Notes: a model not told the origin generated them from the sequence alone. A stretch of 64,000 nucleotides of DNA from Bradyrhizobium sp. AZCC 1610 (GCF_036924515.1 NZ_JAZHRR010000001.1:2947001-3011000), one strand, 5' to 3'. Numbered from the stretch's first letter, positions 1-8,908 are shown. Made by a program: numbers and translations.

Positions 1-54
1 CGTAAGCGGCGTAACCGTCGCGAGATGTCTTCGCTGTAGCACGCGCGCAGAGCG

Positions 55-945
55 CTATTGGGGCGCTGCGGTAAATTGCGCCCGCAGCCAGGCCTGCACT
101 GCCTCGATCGGTTCCGTCAGCGGCCTGTTGTGGTCGCGCACCAGGTGCAAGGAGAAGCCTTCAAGTTCCGGTCCGAACGGGACCACCAGCGTGCCCTGCG
201 CCAGTTCGTCGGAGACGAGCAGCAGGCTATGCAGCGCGATCCCGGCGCCGGCGACGGTCGCCTGGATCGCATGGGTCTCATCGCTGAAGTGCAGACCCGC
301 CCGCGCATCGATACCGTCAATGCCGGCAATTTTCAGCCAGCGACGCCAAGTCGGATTGCGGGGATCGCGACGATACCAGTCGAAGTGCAGCAAGGTTGCT
401 GACCGCAGGTCGCTCGCTTTCTTGATACCGAGACGCGGACTTGCGACCGGCGCAAAGCGATCGACGGTCAGGGGCTCGGCGACCAGATCGGGGTAGGGTC
501 CGGGGCCGTAGCGCAGGGCGAGATCAGCGGCGCCCGAACGGAGGTCGACGGCTTCCAACGTCGCGAGCATCGTGAGATCAATATCCGGTCGTGCCCTGCG
601 AAATGCCGCGATGCGCGGCACCAGCCACTTGGCCGTGAAAGCAGGCGTCGCGGAGAGCGTGACAGCGGTGCGCCGCTGTCTGCTGCTCAAGCCATCGATG
701 ACGCGCGCAAAGGAATCGAAGCCGTCGCGCAGAACCGGCAGCAAGACTTGCCCTTCCGCCGTGAGCGCCACCTGGCGCGTGCGCCGTTCGAACAGGCTTA
801 CGCCGATCGCTTCCTCCAACTGCCGTACCTGATGACTGATCGCCGTTGGCGTGACGTGCAGTTCGTGGGCTGCGTGCTTGAAGCTCAGATGTCGTGCGGC
901 GGCCTCGAACGCGCGCAGACCAGTTAGTGGAGGCAGATGTCTCAT
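55..945 (-). CDS. LysR-family transcriptional regulator (GcvA-like)
   Basis: DNA-binding regulator of about 296 residues, the usual LysR length. The N-terminus has the winged helix-turn-helix (LRAFEAAARHLSFKHAAHEL, then TPTAISHQVRQLEE), followed by a periplasmic-binding-like effector domain. This arrangement resembles the GcvA subgroup. A TTG six bases upstream (951) is in frame, but the ATG at 945 has AGG at a better distance. It is divergent from the azoreductase gene at 1055, and the shared intergenic region carries overlapping inverted repeats. It probably controls that gene and itself in response to an unknown ligand, possibly a quinone or aromatic compound (inference). Confidence 0.9.
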   Translation of the reverse strand: MRHLPPLTGLRAFEAAARHLSFKHAAHELHVTPTAISHQVRQLEEAIGVSLFERRTRQVALTAEGQVLLPVLRDGFDSFARVIDGLSSRQRRTAVTLSATPAFTAKWLVPRIAAFRRARPDIDLTMLATLEAVDLRSGAADLALRYGPGPYPDLVAEPLTVDRFAPVASPRLGIKKASDLRSATLLHFDWYRRDPRNPTWRRWLKIAGIDGIDARAGLHFSDETHAIQATVAGAGIALHSLLLVSDELAQGTLVVPFGPELEGFSLHLVRDHNRPLTEPIEAVQAWLRAQFTAAPQ

Positions 946-952
946 CGCCAAA

Positions 953-988
953 GCCTATAGATGAATTCAGCTCAGCCATAGGCTGAAT
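953..988. promoter_or_regulatory. Candidate LysR-type binding box
   Basis: Two interleaved inverted repeats lie between the divergent LysR and azoreductase genes: GCCTAT (953-958) with ATAGGC (978-983), and ATTCAGC (965-971) with GCTGAAT (982-988, 10-base spacer). The spacing is close to the T-N11-A layout of LysR sites. The role is inferred from position and symmetry. Confidence 0.5.
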
Positions 989-1054
989 AATTCGCGTTTG
1001 TCAACGCGGATTAATGGGCACAAATGTACCCACACGGATGAAGGAGGCTAAGCC

Positions 1055-1744
1055 ATGAAGTTGTTACAAATTGATTCCAGCGCGCGTTGCCAAGCCTCAG
1101 ACCGGAGCCCGCGGGGATCGCATACACGCAGACTCACCGAGCGATTTACCCGGCGCTGGCTGCAACACCGGCCGAATGATTTTCTGGTCAGTCGCGATGT
1201 CGGCCAATCACCGCCGCATCCGGTCACCGAAAAGTGGATCGGCGCCGCCTTCACGAAGTCTGATCAACGCGAGCCCTGGATGAAGGAGACGCTCGTGGAA
1301 AGCGACGCGCTGATCGATGAACTGATCGCAGCCGATCTGATCGTGGCTGGCGTGCCGATGTACAATTTCGGCATGCCCGCGCAGTTCAAGGCCTATATCG
1401 ACAATGTCGTGCGGGTCGGCCGCACGTTCGGCTTTGACCGTTCACGGCCGGACGATCCCTATACACCGCTGCTGGCAGGCATGGACAAGCGCCTCATCCT
1501 GCTCGGTTCGCGCGGCGATTACGGGTACGATCCCGGCGGACGCATCGCTCACATCAATCATGTGGAAGGTGCCATCCGCGACGTGTTCGCGTTTCTCGGC
1601 GTCACCGCGTTCCACAGCGTTGCAATCGAGTATGACGAGTTCGGCGGCGATCGATTGCAGGCGTCGATTGCGGCGGCCGAACGCACCGTCGATGACCTGG
1701 TCGACCGGTTGGTGGAGGAAGCGGAGCCGCGGCGAGCGGCGTGA
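1055..1744 (+). CDS. FMN-dependent NADH-azoreductase family protein
   Basis: Flavodoxin-fold NAD(P)H quinone/azo reductase of 229 residues, near the AzoR family length. It starts with MKLLQIDSSAR, the typical first strand and phosphate-binding loop, and carries the family motif VPMYNFGMPAQFKAYIDNV, which forms part of the FMN pocket. GSRGDYGYDPGG follows around residue 150. The start has a strong AAGGAGG seven bases upstream. The enzyme is expected to be cytosolic and to reduce quinones or azo compounds at the expense of NADH. It is divergent from the LysR gene, its likely regulator. Confidence 0.88.
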   Translation: MKLLQIDSSARCQASDRSPRGSHTRRLTERFTRRWLQHRPNDFLVSRDVGQSPPHPVTEKWIGAAFTKSDQREPWMKETLVESDALIDELIAADLIVAGVPMYNFGMPAQFKAYIDNVVRVGRTFGFDRSRPDDPYTPLLAGMDKRLILLGSRGDYGYDPGGRIAHINHVEGAIRDVFAFLGVTAFHSVAIEYDEFGGDRLQASIAAAERTVDDLVDRLVEEAEPRRAA

Positions 1745-1781
1745 GCCCGGATGGAGTGGCGCGGAGGTAGCGGCCCCAGTC

Positions 1782-1864
1782 GTCATTGCGAGGAGCGCAA
1801 GCGACGAAGCAATCCATCTATCCCTACGCGGAGGCATGGATTGCTTCGCTTCGCTCGCAATGAC
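1782..1864. repeat. Intergenic palindromic repeat
   Basis: Imperfect inverted repeat: the left arm, beginning GTCATTGCGAGGAGCG, is mirrored by the right arm ending GCTCGCAATGAC, and both flank copies of the word AAGCAATCCA/TGGATTGCTT. Elements of this type are scattered through Bradyrhizobium and Rhodopseudomonas intergenic regions. Here it fills the gap between two convergent genes and may act as a bidirectional stop or processing site. Confidence 0.7.
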
Positions 1865-1875
1865 GGCTGTGGCGG

Positions 1876-3108
1876 CTACCCGCCTTGCCTCAACCGCGCC
1901 AGCACCTTCAGTCCGCCGTAACCGTCAGCCGGCAACAGCCCCATCTTGGTCTGATAGTCCTTCACCGCCTTCATGGTGTCGTTGCCGACGCGGCCGTCGG
2001 TGCCGCCGGTGTCGAAGCCGGCTTTTGTCAATCGCGTCTGCAGCTCCTGCACTTCGGGAAGCGTCAGCGCGCGCTCCGAACCGGGGAAGGGGTTGATGAA
2101 CGGCGGCGCACCCAAAATGCGGTCGCCGAGATGGCAGATCGCCAGCGCATAGTTCATCGACGGGTTGTAGCTTTTGACCGAATAGAAGTTCGGCCCGAGC
2201 AGGAACGAAGGTCCGCCGGCGACCGGCACCCACATCTGCGCCGACGCGTTCGGCTGCGGGAATGGCTTGCCGTCGGCGCGCGTCACGCCGGCGCTGGCCC
2301 ATGCCGCGTAGGTCCGGCTGCCGCTCGAAGACCCTCCTGAGCTGCGGACCTCATAGCCCCAATGCTCGCCGCGGTGATACTTGCCGCGGTTGAGCAGATA
2401 GCGCGCGCTGGAGCCGAGCGCGTCGTCCGGCTTGCCGAACGGTGAGACACGGCCGTCCTTGTCGTAGTCCATGCCGACATTGAGCCAGACTTCCGGCATC
2501 CATTGCGTGTGACCCATCGCACCGGCCCAGGAACCGCGCATTTCCTCCGGCGTTCCCCAACCGCGGTCGACGATCTTCAGCGCATTGATCAGCTCGGTTT
2601 CCCAATAGGCGCGGCGGCGCGGCTCGTTCCAGGCAAGGGCTGCGAGCGCGGGAAAAATCGGGCGCATATGGTTCTGCTGCACCAGCGGATCGCCATAGGC
2701 TGATTCAACGCCCCACAGCGCCAGCAGCGTGCCGCGCTCGACGCCGAAATCCTGCTCGATGCGCGCGAACAGCGCCTCGTGCTTTTTGAGCGCCTCGCGG
2801 CCGTTGATGATGCGCCAGTCCGAGACGCGGCGATTGATGTATTGCCAGATCTGCTCGTGGAATTCCGGCTGCTTCTGCATCTGCCGGAACACGCTCATAT
2901 CAGGCTCGATGCGGCCCATCACCCGCGTCCAGGTCGCGTCCGAAATACCTTTTGCAAGTGCGCGCGCGCGAAAATTATCGCGCCACGCGTCGAAGCCGGG
3001 CGGTGCTGCAAGCGCGGGAAGCCCCGTCGCGAGCAGGGCGCCGGCGCCGAGGCCGGCTTGGAGCACGGCGCGGCGAGTCCGGGCATCAGGGGAATCAGGC
3101 TGTTTCAT
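1876..3108 (-). CDS. Lytic murein transglycosylase (MltB family) with peptidoglycan-binding domain
   Basis: Periplasmic muramidase of 410 residues that cleaves the MurNAc-GlcNAc bond to form 1,6-anhydro ends. The N-terminus (TRRAVLQAGLG...) looks like a Tat-type signal ending near ALAAP. The catalytic glutamate is in LLALWGVESAYGDP (about residue 132), and GAMGHTQWMPEVW is the conserved substrate-groove motif. The last 60 residues form a PG_binding_1 domain (LPEVQELQTRLTKAGF...TDGRVGNDTMKAVKDYQ). It is convergent with the azoreductase gene, with the palindromic repeat between them. Confidence 0.92.
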   Translation of the reverse strand: MKQPDSPDARTRRAVLQAGLGAGALLATGLPALAAPPGFDAWRDNFRARALAKGISDATWTRVMGRIEPDMSVFRQMQKQPEFHEQIWQYINRRVSDWRIINGREALKKHEALFARIEQDFGVERGTLLALWGVESAYGDPLVQQNHMRPIFPALAALAWNEPRRRAYWETELINALKIVDRGWGTPEEMRGSWAGAMGHTQWMPEVWLNVGMDYDKDGRVSPFGKPDDALGSSARYLLNRGKYHRGEHWGYEVRSSGGSSSGSRTYAAWASAGVTRADGKPFPQPNASAQMWVPVAGGPSFLLGPNFYSVKSYNPSMNYALAICHLGDRILGAPPFINPFPGSERALTLPEVQELQTRLTKAGFDTGGTDGRVGNDTMKAVKDYQTKMGLLPADGYGGLKVLARLRQGG

Positions 3109-3174
3109 GCCGGCAGTCTAGCGGCGCGGCGGGCCCGCGCCAAAAGCCATGACGCCGCGGGAACCAGCGATTCC

Positions 3175-3771
3175 TCACAAATCCGCGGCGATTTTGGCCA
3201 GCCAGCGGCGGATCATGGTCTGGGCTTTGGTGGACAGCCCGGCCGTCAATCGCCGCTCGATCACTTGCGCGTGTCGCCGGCACCGGTCGAGCAACGCAGC
3301 ACCGCGCCGCGTTACCGTCCACTGCAGCACCCGGCCATGAATAGGATGCGGGGTCTTCTTGATGGCGCCGTCGCGCTCGAGATTGCGGATGATGACGCCG
3401 ACCGTCTGCGGCGTCAGCATCGCCACGCGCGCCAGATCAGCACCCGACAGGCCGGGATAGGCGCGCAGCATCGTCAGCACCACGAATTGCGGTGGGGTCG
3501 CGCCGAGGTCGGCCAGCGCCCGCTCCATTGCGAGCCGGGTCGCGGCCTGGGCCTGTCGCAAGAGATAGGCGAGGTAGCCGTGCTCGCCGCGCTTGCCCTC
3601 GCCGGGCGGCGGCGGGCGGATCATCGCCGGTGCAGGGCTTTCGGTGGATTTTTTCCGGCGGGCAGGGGCTTTTTGCGCGGCCGGTTTTCGACGGGGTTTC
3701 GATTGTTGGGCCACCGCTTTTCGCGGCCCAAGCGATCGCGCGTATGCTGCAGTTCCGATCTTGCGCGACAT
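3175..3771 (-). CDS. MarR-family transcriptional regulator
   Basis: Winged-helix repressor of 198 residues: an unusually long, lysine- and proline-rich N-terminal tail (about 50 residues) is followed by a standard MarR domain (GATPPQFVVLTMLRAYPGLS, then LARVAMLTPQTVGVIIRNLE as the recognition helix). The reading frame stays open to 3828, but ATG 3771, with AAGAG eight bases upstream, is preferred because it does not run into the divergent gene. The start codon lies at the edge of a palindromic operator, so autorepression is likely. Confidence 0.88.
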   Translation of the reverse strand: MSRKIGTAAYARSLGPRKAVAQQSKPRRKPAAQKAPARRKKSTESPAPAMIRPPPPGEGKRGEHGYLAYLLRQAQAATRLAMERALADLGATPPQFVVLTMLRAYPGLSGADLARVAMLTPQTVGVIIRNLERDGAIKKTPHPIHGRVLQWTVTRRGAALLDRCRRHAQVIERRLTAGLSTKAQTMIRRWLAKIAADL

Positions 3772-3805
3772 ATCAGTGCTCTTATAATCAATCAGAGCAC
3801 TGATA
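3771..3805. promoter_or_regulatory. MarR operator palindrome
   Basis: Perfect 12-bp arms, TATCAGTGCTCT (3771-3782) and AGAGCACTGATA (3794-3805), with an 11-base spacer, sit between the divergent MarR and AhpD-like genes. The left arm touches the MarR start codon, and the site ends 16 bases before the other start. This is the expected geometry for a repressor controlling both genes. Confidence 0.8.
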
Positions 3806-3821
3806 ACACGAGGCACAGAAG

Positions 3822-4301
3822 ATGTCACACGCCCGCAAAGAGTACAAAGACTTCATGTCGCTAACGCCGGACGCCTACGAGGCCGTGCTGGCGCTCGGCC
3901 AGGTCGCGGGCAAGGCTGGCATGGACAAGCAACTGCTCGAGCTGATCAAGCTGCGTGCCTCGCAGATCAATGGCTGCGCTTTCTGCGTGCAGTATCACAT
4001 CCTGGAGAGCGAGAAGCTCGGCGTGCCCGCCGACAAGCTCAATCTCGTGGTGGTCTGGCGCGAGGCGCCGCAGTTCTCGCAGCGCGAACGTGCGGCGCTG
4101 GCCTGGACGGAAGCGCTGACCTTGCTTGCGGACGGTGTCAGCGACGAGGTCTACGCGCAGGCAAGTAGCGAGTTCTCCGAGAAGGAGCTCGCCTATCTCA
4201 CTTCTGCGGTCGCTTCGATCAACGTCTGGAACAGGTTCGGCGCGGCGTTTCGCTGGACCCCGCCGGTGCGCAAGCAGGCTGTCGGCGCGGCCGCTTCATA
4301 A
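3822..4301 (+). CDS. Carboxymuconolactone decarboxylase / AhpD-like family protein
   Basis: Small all-helical protein of 159 residues. The AhpD-type motif CxxC-x3-H appears as GCAFCVQYH (about residue 52), so a peroxidase or disulfide-reductase activity is more likely than true decarboxylation. The family acts as cytosolic oligomers. ATG has GAGG upstream. It is divergent from a MarR regulator with a shared operator, which suggests induction by oxidative or organic-peroxide stress (inference). Confidence 0.88.
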   Translation: MSHARKEYKDFMSLTPDAYEAVLALGQVAGKAGMDKQLLELIKLRASQINGCAFCVQYHILESEKLGVPADKLNLVVVWREAPQFSQRERAALAWTEALTLLADGVSDEVYAQASSEFSEKELAYLTSAVASINVWNRFGAAFRWTPPVRKQAVGAAAS

Positions 4302-4480
4302 ATATCAAGGCGCGGGCTCATTGGCACCGAACCAAATACTGATCGGTGTGCGTTGATGAAGGCCAGATAGTTGGCTGCCAGCTTATCCGTATCGCGTCGC
4401 GACACTTTCCAACGTCGCCTTGATTTCTGCACTATTTGAGCAGCAGATGGCCCCATGTGACGCTTTTTGGAGGACTGGCG

Positions 4481-5110
4481 GTGTCGAGGTCCGGGTTGGC
4501 GTTGTTGCTCGTGGGGTTACTGGGGTTCGTGCTCGGCGGTTGCATGCAATCGACGCTCGCCCCGACGTCGAATGCCAGTTTGACCCCAAGGGACCGGCAG
4601 TTGCTGGCCCGTCCGCCTTATGCGCGGGCGGACATTCCCGAGACCTATCGCCGGCATATTGTCGACTACATGCGCAAAGAGCAGCCGGGCACGATCCTGG
4701 TCGATACCAATTCCCGTTATCTGTATTACGTCCTGCCGGGAGGCAAGGCGGTCCGGTATGGCGTGACGGTGGGAGAGGAAGCGCTGGCCTGGTCCGGCGT
4801 CGCTACCGTTGGCCGTATGGCTGAATGGCCTGACTGGATTCCGACGGCGGAGATCCAGGCTCGGCTCGGCCCTTACCCCAAGCGCATCGCCGGAGGCCCG
4901 GAAAATCCGCTCGGCGCGCGGGCGATCTACCTTTACCAGGGCAACAAGGACACCCTGTACCGTATCCACGGCACCAACCAGCCCGAATATATCGGCCAAG
5001 CCATTTCGTCCGGCTGCATCCGCATGACCAACGAGGACGTCATCGATCTCGTGAATCGGGTGAAGCCAGGTGCAATCGTCGTCGTCCTCCCGCCAGGCCG
5101 GAGTGCGTGA
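4481..5110 (+). CDS. L,D-transpeptidase (YkuD), probable lipoprotein
   Basis: Cell-wall cross-linking enzyme joining diaminopimelate residues or attaching proteins to peptidoglycan. The GTG start at 4481 is chosen over the upstream ATG at 4436 because GGAGG lies seven bases before it and the resulting N-terminus is a clean signal with lipobox LGGC. The YkuD active site is YRIHGTN...SSGCIRM near the C-terminus (catalytic Cys about residue 180). Length 209 residues is usual for the ErfK/YbiS-like group. A second YkuD gene follows 58 bases downstream on the same strand, so the pair may be co-transcribed. Confidence 0.9.
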   Translation: MSRSGLALLLVGLLGFVLGGCMQSTLAPTSNASLTPRDRQLLARPPYARADIPETYRRHIVDYMRKEQPGTILVDTNSRYLYYVLPGGKAVRYGVTVGEEALAWSGVATVGRMAEWPDWIPTAEIQARLGPYPKRIAGGPENPLGARAIYLYQGNKDTLYRIHGTNQPEYIGQAISSGCIRMTNEDVIDLVNRVKPGAIVVVLPPGRSA

Positions 5111-5167
5111 ATGGATCTACCCAAGTACAAGCTAAAGTACAAGCTGGCCTAGCCCCGGTCAGATGGG

Positions 5168-6655
5168 ATGCGCAGGACGCCCCGTTGTGTAAATCCGAAG
5201 CGCAAGCCGGCGCGGCTGCGGCCCGTCTACCTTGCCGCTGCTGGTCTGGCCGTGCTGGTCGCGGCGGGAGACGATGCGGGCGCCAGAAGCGGCGAACGTT
5301 CGATCGAGTCCATCGAAACGCGCAGCGCCAGCGAGCCGCTCATGGCCATCGTTTCGCTCCGCAACCAGCGGATCACCGTCTACGACGCCAAGGGGTGGAT
5401 CCTGCGGGCGCCGGTGTCGAGCGGCACGAAGGGACGCGAGACGCCCGCCGGGATCTTCAGCGTCATCCAGAAGGTAGAGGAGCATTACTCGAACCTGTAT
5501 GACGACGCGTTCATGCCGCACATGCAGCGCATCACCTGGTCCGGTATCGCACTCCATGGCGGCGTCCTGCCGGGGCGTCCGGCGTCCCATGGCTGTATCC
5601 GGCTCCCCTTCGAGTTCGCCGGGCGTCTGTTCGACGCGACCGCGATGGGCATGCGGGTAATCGTGGCGCCAACCGATGTGGCGCCCGTTGAGTTTGCCCA
5701 TCCGGTTCCGTTTCAAGCCAAGCCGGGAGCCGGCGTCATGGCCGCTGCTCGCACGGCAGAGGCGCAAGAGGCTGCGAGGAAAGCGGCCGAGGCGCGATTA
5801 GCCGCCGGGACGGCCTTGCGGGAGGCCACGCAGGCCAGGGCGCCGGTTCGCGCGGCGGAAAATCTCAAGCGCAGGGCCGAGGCGCAATTGGCGGCCGCCG
5901 AGACTAAACTTGGCGCTGGCATCTCGGCGGAGGCGAAGGAGCAGGCTGAGGACGCCAAGGCGCAGGCCGTCGCCAAAATCGCCGAGCTGCAGCTGCAATG
6001 GGACGTTGCCAACGTTGATCTGCAACAGAGGCTCGATGCCGTCACGTCTTCGCGTGAAGCCGCCGCCGCGGCCGAGGCTGCGCGCGTTGCCGCAGCCGAG
6101 GCGGTCCGCGAGATCGCACGCGAACTCCAGCCGGTATCAGTGTTAATCAGCCGCAAGACCCAGCGGCTTTATGTCCGTCAAGCATTCATGCCCATCCTTG
6201 AAAGTCCGGTCACGATCGCAGATCCCGACCGTCCGATCGGTACGCATGTCTTCACCGCTATCGAGCGCGCGACCGACGATGCCAAGGTGCGATGGAGCGT
6301 TGTCTCATTGGCGGGTGGACGTTCGCCCAATGCCACGGTTGAGCCCCGCGACCGGGCGCGCGGGAGCAGTGGTCGCGACGTTGAGCCGGTGCCGACGGAC
6401 CCGGACAGCGCAAAGGCCGCGCTCGGCCGCATCGCCATTCCGCAGGATGTATTGGATCGCATCGGCAACATTACGCCGCGATCTTCCCTGATCGTCACGG
6501 ACGAGGCGTTGAGTTCGGAAACCGGCAAGGGAACGGAATTCGTGGTGCTGTTGAGCGGCGAGCCGCAAGGGGGCATCAAGAACCGGCGACGCTACGCGCG
6601 TCCACGCAGCCTGCCCTTTTGGCACTCGCCTTTCGGGAGTCCCTTCACCTGGTGA
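5168..6655 (+). CDS. L,D-transpeptidase family protein with coiled-coil and degenerate second YkuD-like segment
   Basis: Long member (495 residues) of the YkuD family. After a signal/anchor near residues 18-33, residues about 60-175 form a full YkuD domain with active site IALHGG...ASHGCIRLP. Residues about 190-320 are an alanine- and glutamate-rich coiled coil. Residues about 320-460 begin again like a YkuD domain (VSVLISRKTQRLYVRQ, then PIGTHVFTA) but lack an HGC active site. The layout suggests an enzyme spaced from a non-catalytic copy that may bind substrate or partner. Its 3' end overlaps the convergent M23 gene by 11 bases. Confidence 0.85.
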   Translation: MRRTPRCVNPKRKPARLRPVYLAAAGLAVLVAAGDDAGARSGERSIESIETRSASEPLMAIVSLRNQRITVYDAKGWILRAPVSSGTKGRETPAGIFSVIQKVEEHYSNLYDDAFMPHMQRITWSGIALHGGVLPGRPASHGCIRLPFEFAGRLFDATAMGMRVIVAPTDVAPVEFAHPVPFQAKPGAGVMAAARTAEAQEAARKAAEARLAAGTALREATQARAPVRAAENLKRRAEAQLAAAETKLGAGISAEAKEQAEDAKAQAVAKIAELQLQWDVANVDLQQRLDAVTSSREAAAAAEAARVAAAEAVREIARELQPVSVLISRKTQRLYVRQAFMPILESPVTIADPDRPIGTHVFTAIERATDDAKVRWSVVSLAGGRSPNATVEPRDRARGSSGRDVEPVPTDPDSAKAALGRIAIPQDVLDRIGNITPRSSLIVTDEALSSETGKGTEFVVLLSGEPQGGIKNRRRYARPRSLPFWHSPFGSPFTW

Positions 6656-8198
6656 GGCCCTCCGGCAAAGCGTGCACCACGGCGGCGACAGCCGGAGGAT
6701 CGGTGCCGATCTCGCGGCCGCGGCCGCGGATCAGCCGTTCATAGGACGCGATCAGGGTGGTGTAGGGATTGACCCAGATCCAGCCGTCGCGCGTGAACAC
6801 CTGCACGTCGAAGTGAAGGTGGTAGGAGGTGCCGTTCGGGAAGTCGAGATAGTTGGAGACCACGCCGATCTTTTCGCCCTCGGCGACCCGGCGGCCGTTG
6901 AGAATGCCGTCGGCATCCATGGCTGACGGGTTCATGTGCATGTAGCGAAAGCGGATGTGCTCGTTGCGGGTATTGATCTGCAGCGTTGCCGCCTGCTGTC
7001 TCAGTGAACGGATCAGGATGCCGTCGCGGACGGCGATCACAGCCTGCTTCCTGGGATGACAACTACTTTCGCTGTTGCTGTTCGGCGGGCAGGGCGCGGG
7101 ACGGATGTCCTGGCCCTGGTGCCCGAAGCCGGCGGCGCATTGCCCGACCTGGAAGCTGCGGGCTTCGCAAAAATTGTCCCGCCACGGATAGACGCCGCGG
7201 CCCTCCTTGGACTTTTTCCTGCCGAAGGATTGCGAGCGGATGGCGGCGGGGGCTTTCTCGAGCGGAAAACGGATTTGCGAATAGGCGGCGAAGTCGGCGC
7301 GTCCGCCGCGCCGGCGCACGCTGCTACGGGCGATGATGTCGCCGCCCGGGTAATAGGTGAAGTCGGGCGAAACCACCGTCGGTCGTTCAGCGATCTCGGA
7401 CGAAATGTCGTGGCGCGGCCGCGTCGGTTGTCCGCCCGCGATGCGCAAGGCTTTCAGGAAGCGCTCGGCTATGGGATAGGCTTCGCGGCAGGCCAGCCGC
7501 CGCGCCCGCGGCGCTGAATCGAGACACTGGATCGACACCACATAGGGCACGCCGAAGCGCGTGAACGCGTAGCGCACATAGCCTTCACGGATGAAGCGGC
7601 GCATGTCGGGGAACTGCGCCGCCAGCGCCTTGACGGGCTCGCTCTTGCCGCCAAGCGGATCGGCGAGGTCATAGATGAGGATCGAACCCGTGATCTGCAC
7701 TTCGACCGGCCTGGCGAAGGTCCGCGAGCCACCCGCGCCTGGTAGCAACGAAAACACCGCGTCGTAGCCGGAGGGACCCGCGTGAAACAGGTCTGCGGGG
7801 CGGAAATCGGCCTGGTAGCGCGACAGCGGCAGCTGCGTGCCGTCGGCCTGGCCTTCGAGGTAGCCCGCAGTATCGAACGGCAGCAATACCGGCACTGGAC
7901 TGCGTCCGATCCCGGTGAACAGGCTCGCGTTGATGGCGTTCAGTTGCACCAGCGCGGGCGTCGCGCGCGGATCCCATGCCGGCACCCGCCGCTGGCCGGC
8001 GAACGTAAATCGGGAAGCGATCGCCGGGCGGGTGGCGATCTCGGTGCGGAGCTGATCGAGAGCCGCCCGCCATTCGACGCGGACGGCTGATATCGACGGC
8101 GTCCTGAACTCCTCGGCGGCAGCGCCAGTGACCCCGGCCGCGAGCCAACAAAGGGCTGCCAGCCAACGCCCAAGCAAGCCGACAGCTTTCCTGCCCAC
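6645..8198 (-). CDS. M23-family metallopeptidase (peptidoglycan endopeptidase)
   Basis: Secreted zinc endopeptidase of 517 residues. GTG start with a G-rich Shine-Dalgarno; the N-terminus is a signal peptide ending near GAAAEE. The C-terminal third carries the M23 zinc ligands: GHQGQDIRP (HxxxD) and YHLHFDVQV (HxH), separated by the usual beta-rich core. The first 300 residues match no domain I recognise. It cuts cross-links in the wall and sits next to two L,D-transpeptidase genes, forming a wall-remodelling neighbourhood. It is transcribed towards them, with overlapping 3' ends. Confidence 0.88.
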   Translation of the reverse strand: MGRKAVGLLGRWLAALCWLAAGVTGAAAEEFRTPSISAVRVEWRAALDQLRTEIATRPAIASRFTFAGQRRVPAWDPRATPALVQLNAINASLFTGIGRSPVPVLLPFDTAGYLEGQADGTQLPLSRYQADFRPADLFHAGPSGYDAVFSLLPGAGGSRTFARPVEVQITGSILIYDLADPLGGKSEPVKALAAQFPDMRRFIREGYVRYAFTRFGVPYVVSIQCLDSAPRARRLACREAYPIAERFLKALRIAGGQPTRPRHDISSEIAERPTVVSPDFTYYPGGDIIARSSVRRRGGRADFAAYSQIRFPLEKAPAAIRSQSFGRKKSKEGRGVYPWRDNFCEARSFQVGQCAAGFGHQGQDIRPAPCPPNSNSESSCHPRKQAVIAVRDGILIRSLRQQAATLQINTRNEHIRFRYMHMNPSAMDADGILNGRRVAEGEKIGVVSNYLDFPNGTSYHLHFDVQVFTRDGWIWVNPYTTLIASYERLIRGRGREIGTDPPAVAAVVHALPEGLTR

Positions 8199-8227
8199 TG
8201 CATCGCCCCCCGGCGTGTGCTCCGTAT

Positions 8228-8328
8228 TCTAGAGCTTCGGTTCTGATTGAATCAGAACCGAAGCTCTAGATTCTAGTTTTGACGCGTTTCCTTCACGCGA
8301 ACCGGTGCCCACTTCGCTTGAAAACGCT
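8228..8328. repeat. Perfect 21-bp palindrome plus conserved intergenic repeat
   Basis: Arms of 21 bases (8228-8248 and 8250-8270) match perfectly around a single central base. They are followed directly by a block beginning TTTTGACGCGTTTCCTTCAC and ending near AAAACGCT (about 8277-8328), which resembles a repeat common in Bradyrhizobium genomes (from memory). It lies between the M23 gene start and the efp stop. It could terminate efp transcription or be a mobile repeat. Confidence 0.7.
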
Positions 8329-8341
8329 ACAGTGCGCGGTC

Positions 8342-8908
8342 TTAATCCTTCGCGCGCTCGACGTAAGAGCCATCCTCGGTCATGACCACGATCCGCGTTC
8401 CCGTCCCGATGTGCGGCGGCACCAAGGTGCGCACGCCGTTGGAGAGGATAGCAGGTTTGTAGGAGGAAGACGCGGTCTGGCCTTTGGTGACCGGCTCGGT
8501 CTCCACAACTTCGAGAGTAGCCCGCTGCGGCAACTGGATCGCGACCGGATTCATGTCGTGCATCGACAGCTTCACGGTCATGTTTTCCTGCAGATAGGGC
8601 GCGGACGAGCCGACGATTTCCTTCGACACCTGGACCTGGTCATAGGTCTCGTTGTTCATGAAGTGGAAGCCGTCGGCATCTTCATACAGGTAATTGAAAT
8701 TGTGATCCTCGACGGTCGCCTTCTCGACCTGGTCGGTGGTCTTGTAGCGTTCCGAAATCTTCACGCCATCGCCGATGCGGCGCATTTCGATCTGGCTGAC
8801 CGGGGTTCCCTTGCCGGGATGGATGTTTTCGGCGGTGAGGACGACATAGAGCCTGCCGTCTTGCTCGATGATGTTGCCCTTGCGGATAGAACTGGCGATA
8901 ACTTTCAA
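8342..8908 (-). CDS. efp: Elongation factor P
   Basis: Translation factor that rescues ribosomes stalled at polyproline. The frame is open to 9211, but the family's 188 residues and its N-terminus [17 protein letters not shown] fix the start at TTG 8908, with AGGAAA seven bases upstream. The KOW-like domain carries the modifiable lysine in [11 protein letters not shown] (about residue 34). Two OB domains follow, ending in the conserved [17 protein letters not shown]. It is divergent from epmA-epmB, which supply the beta-lysine modification. The weak TTG start is odd for an abundant factor. Confidence 0.96.
   Translation of the reverse strand: MKVIASSIRKGNIIEQDGRLYVVLTAENIHPGKGTPVSQIEMRRIGDGVKISERYKTTDQVEKATVEDHNFNYLYEDADGFHFMNNETYDQVQVSKEIVGSSAPYLQENMTVKLSMHDMNPVAIQLPQRATLEVVETEPVTKGQTASSSYKPAILSNGVRTLVPPHIGTGTRIVVMTEDGSYVERAKD

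Noticed and set aside
8228..8270. Simple rho-independent terminator for efp
   Set aside because: One-base loop and no T-run; kept as a palindromic repeat instead.
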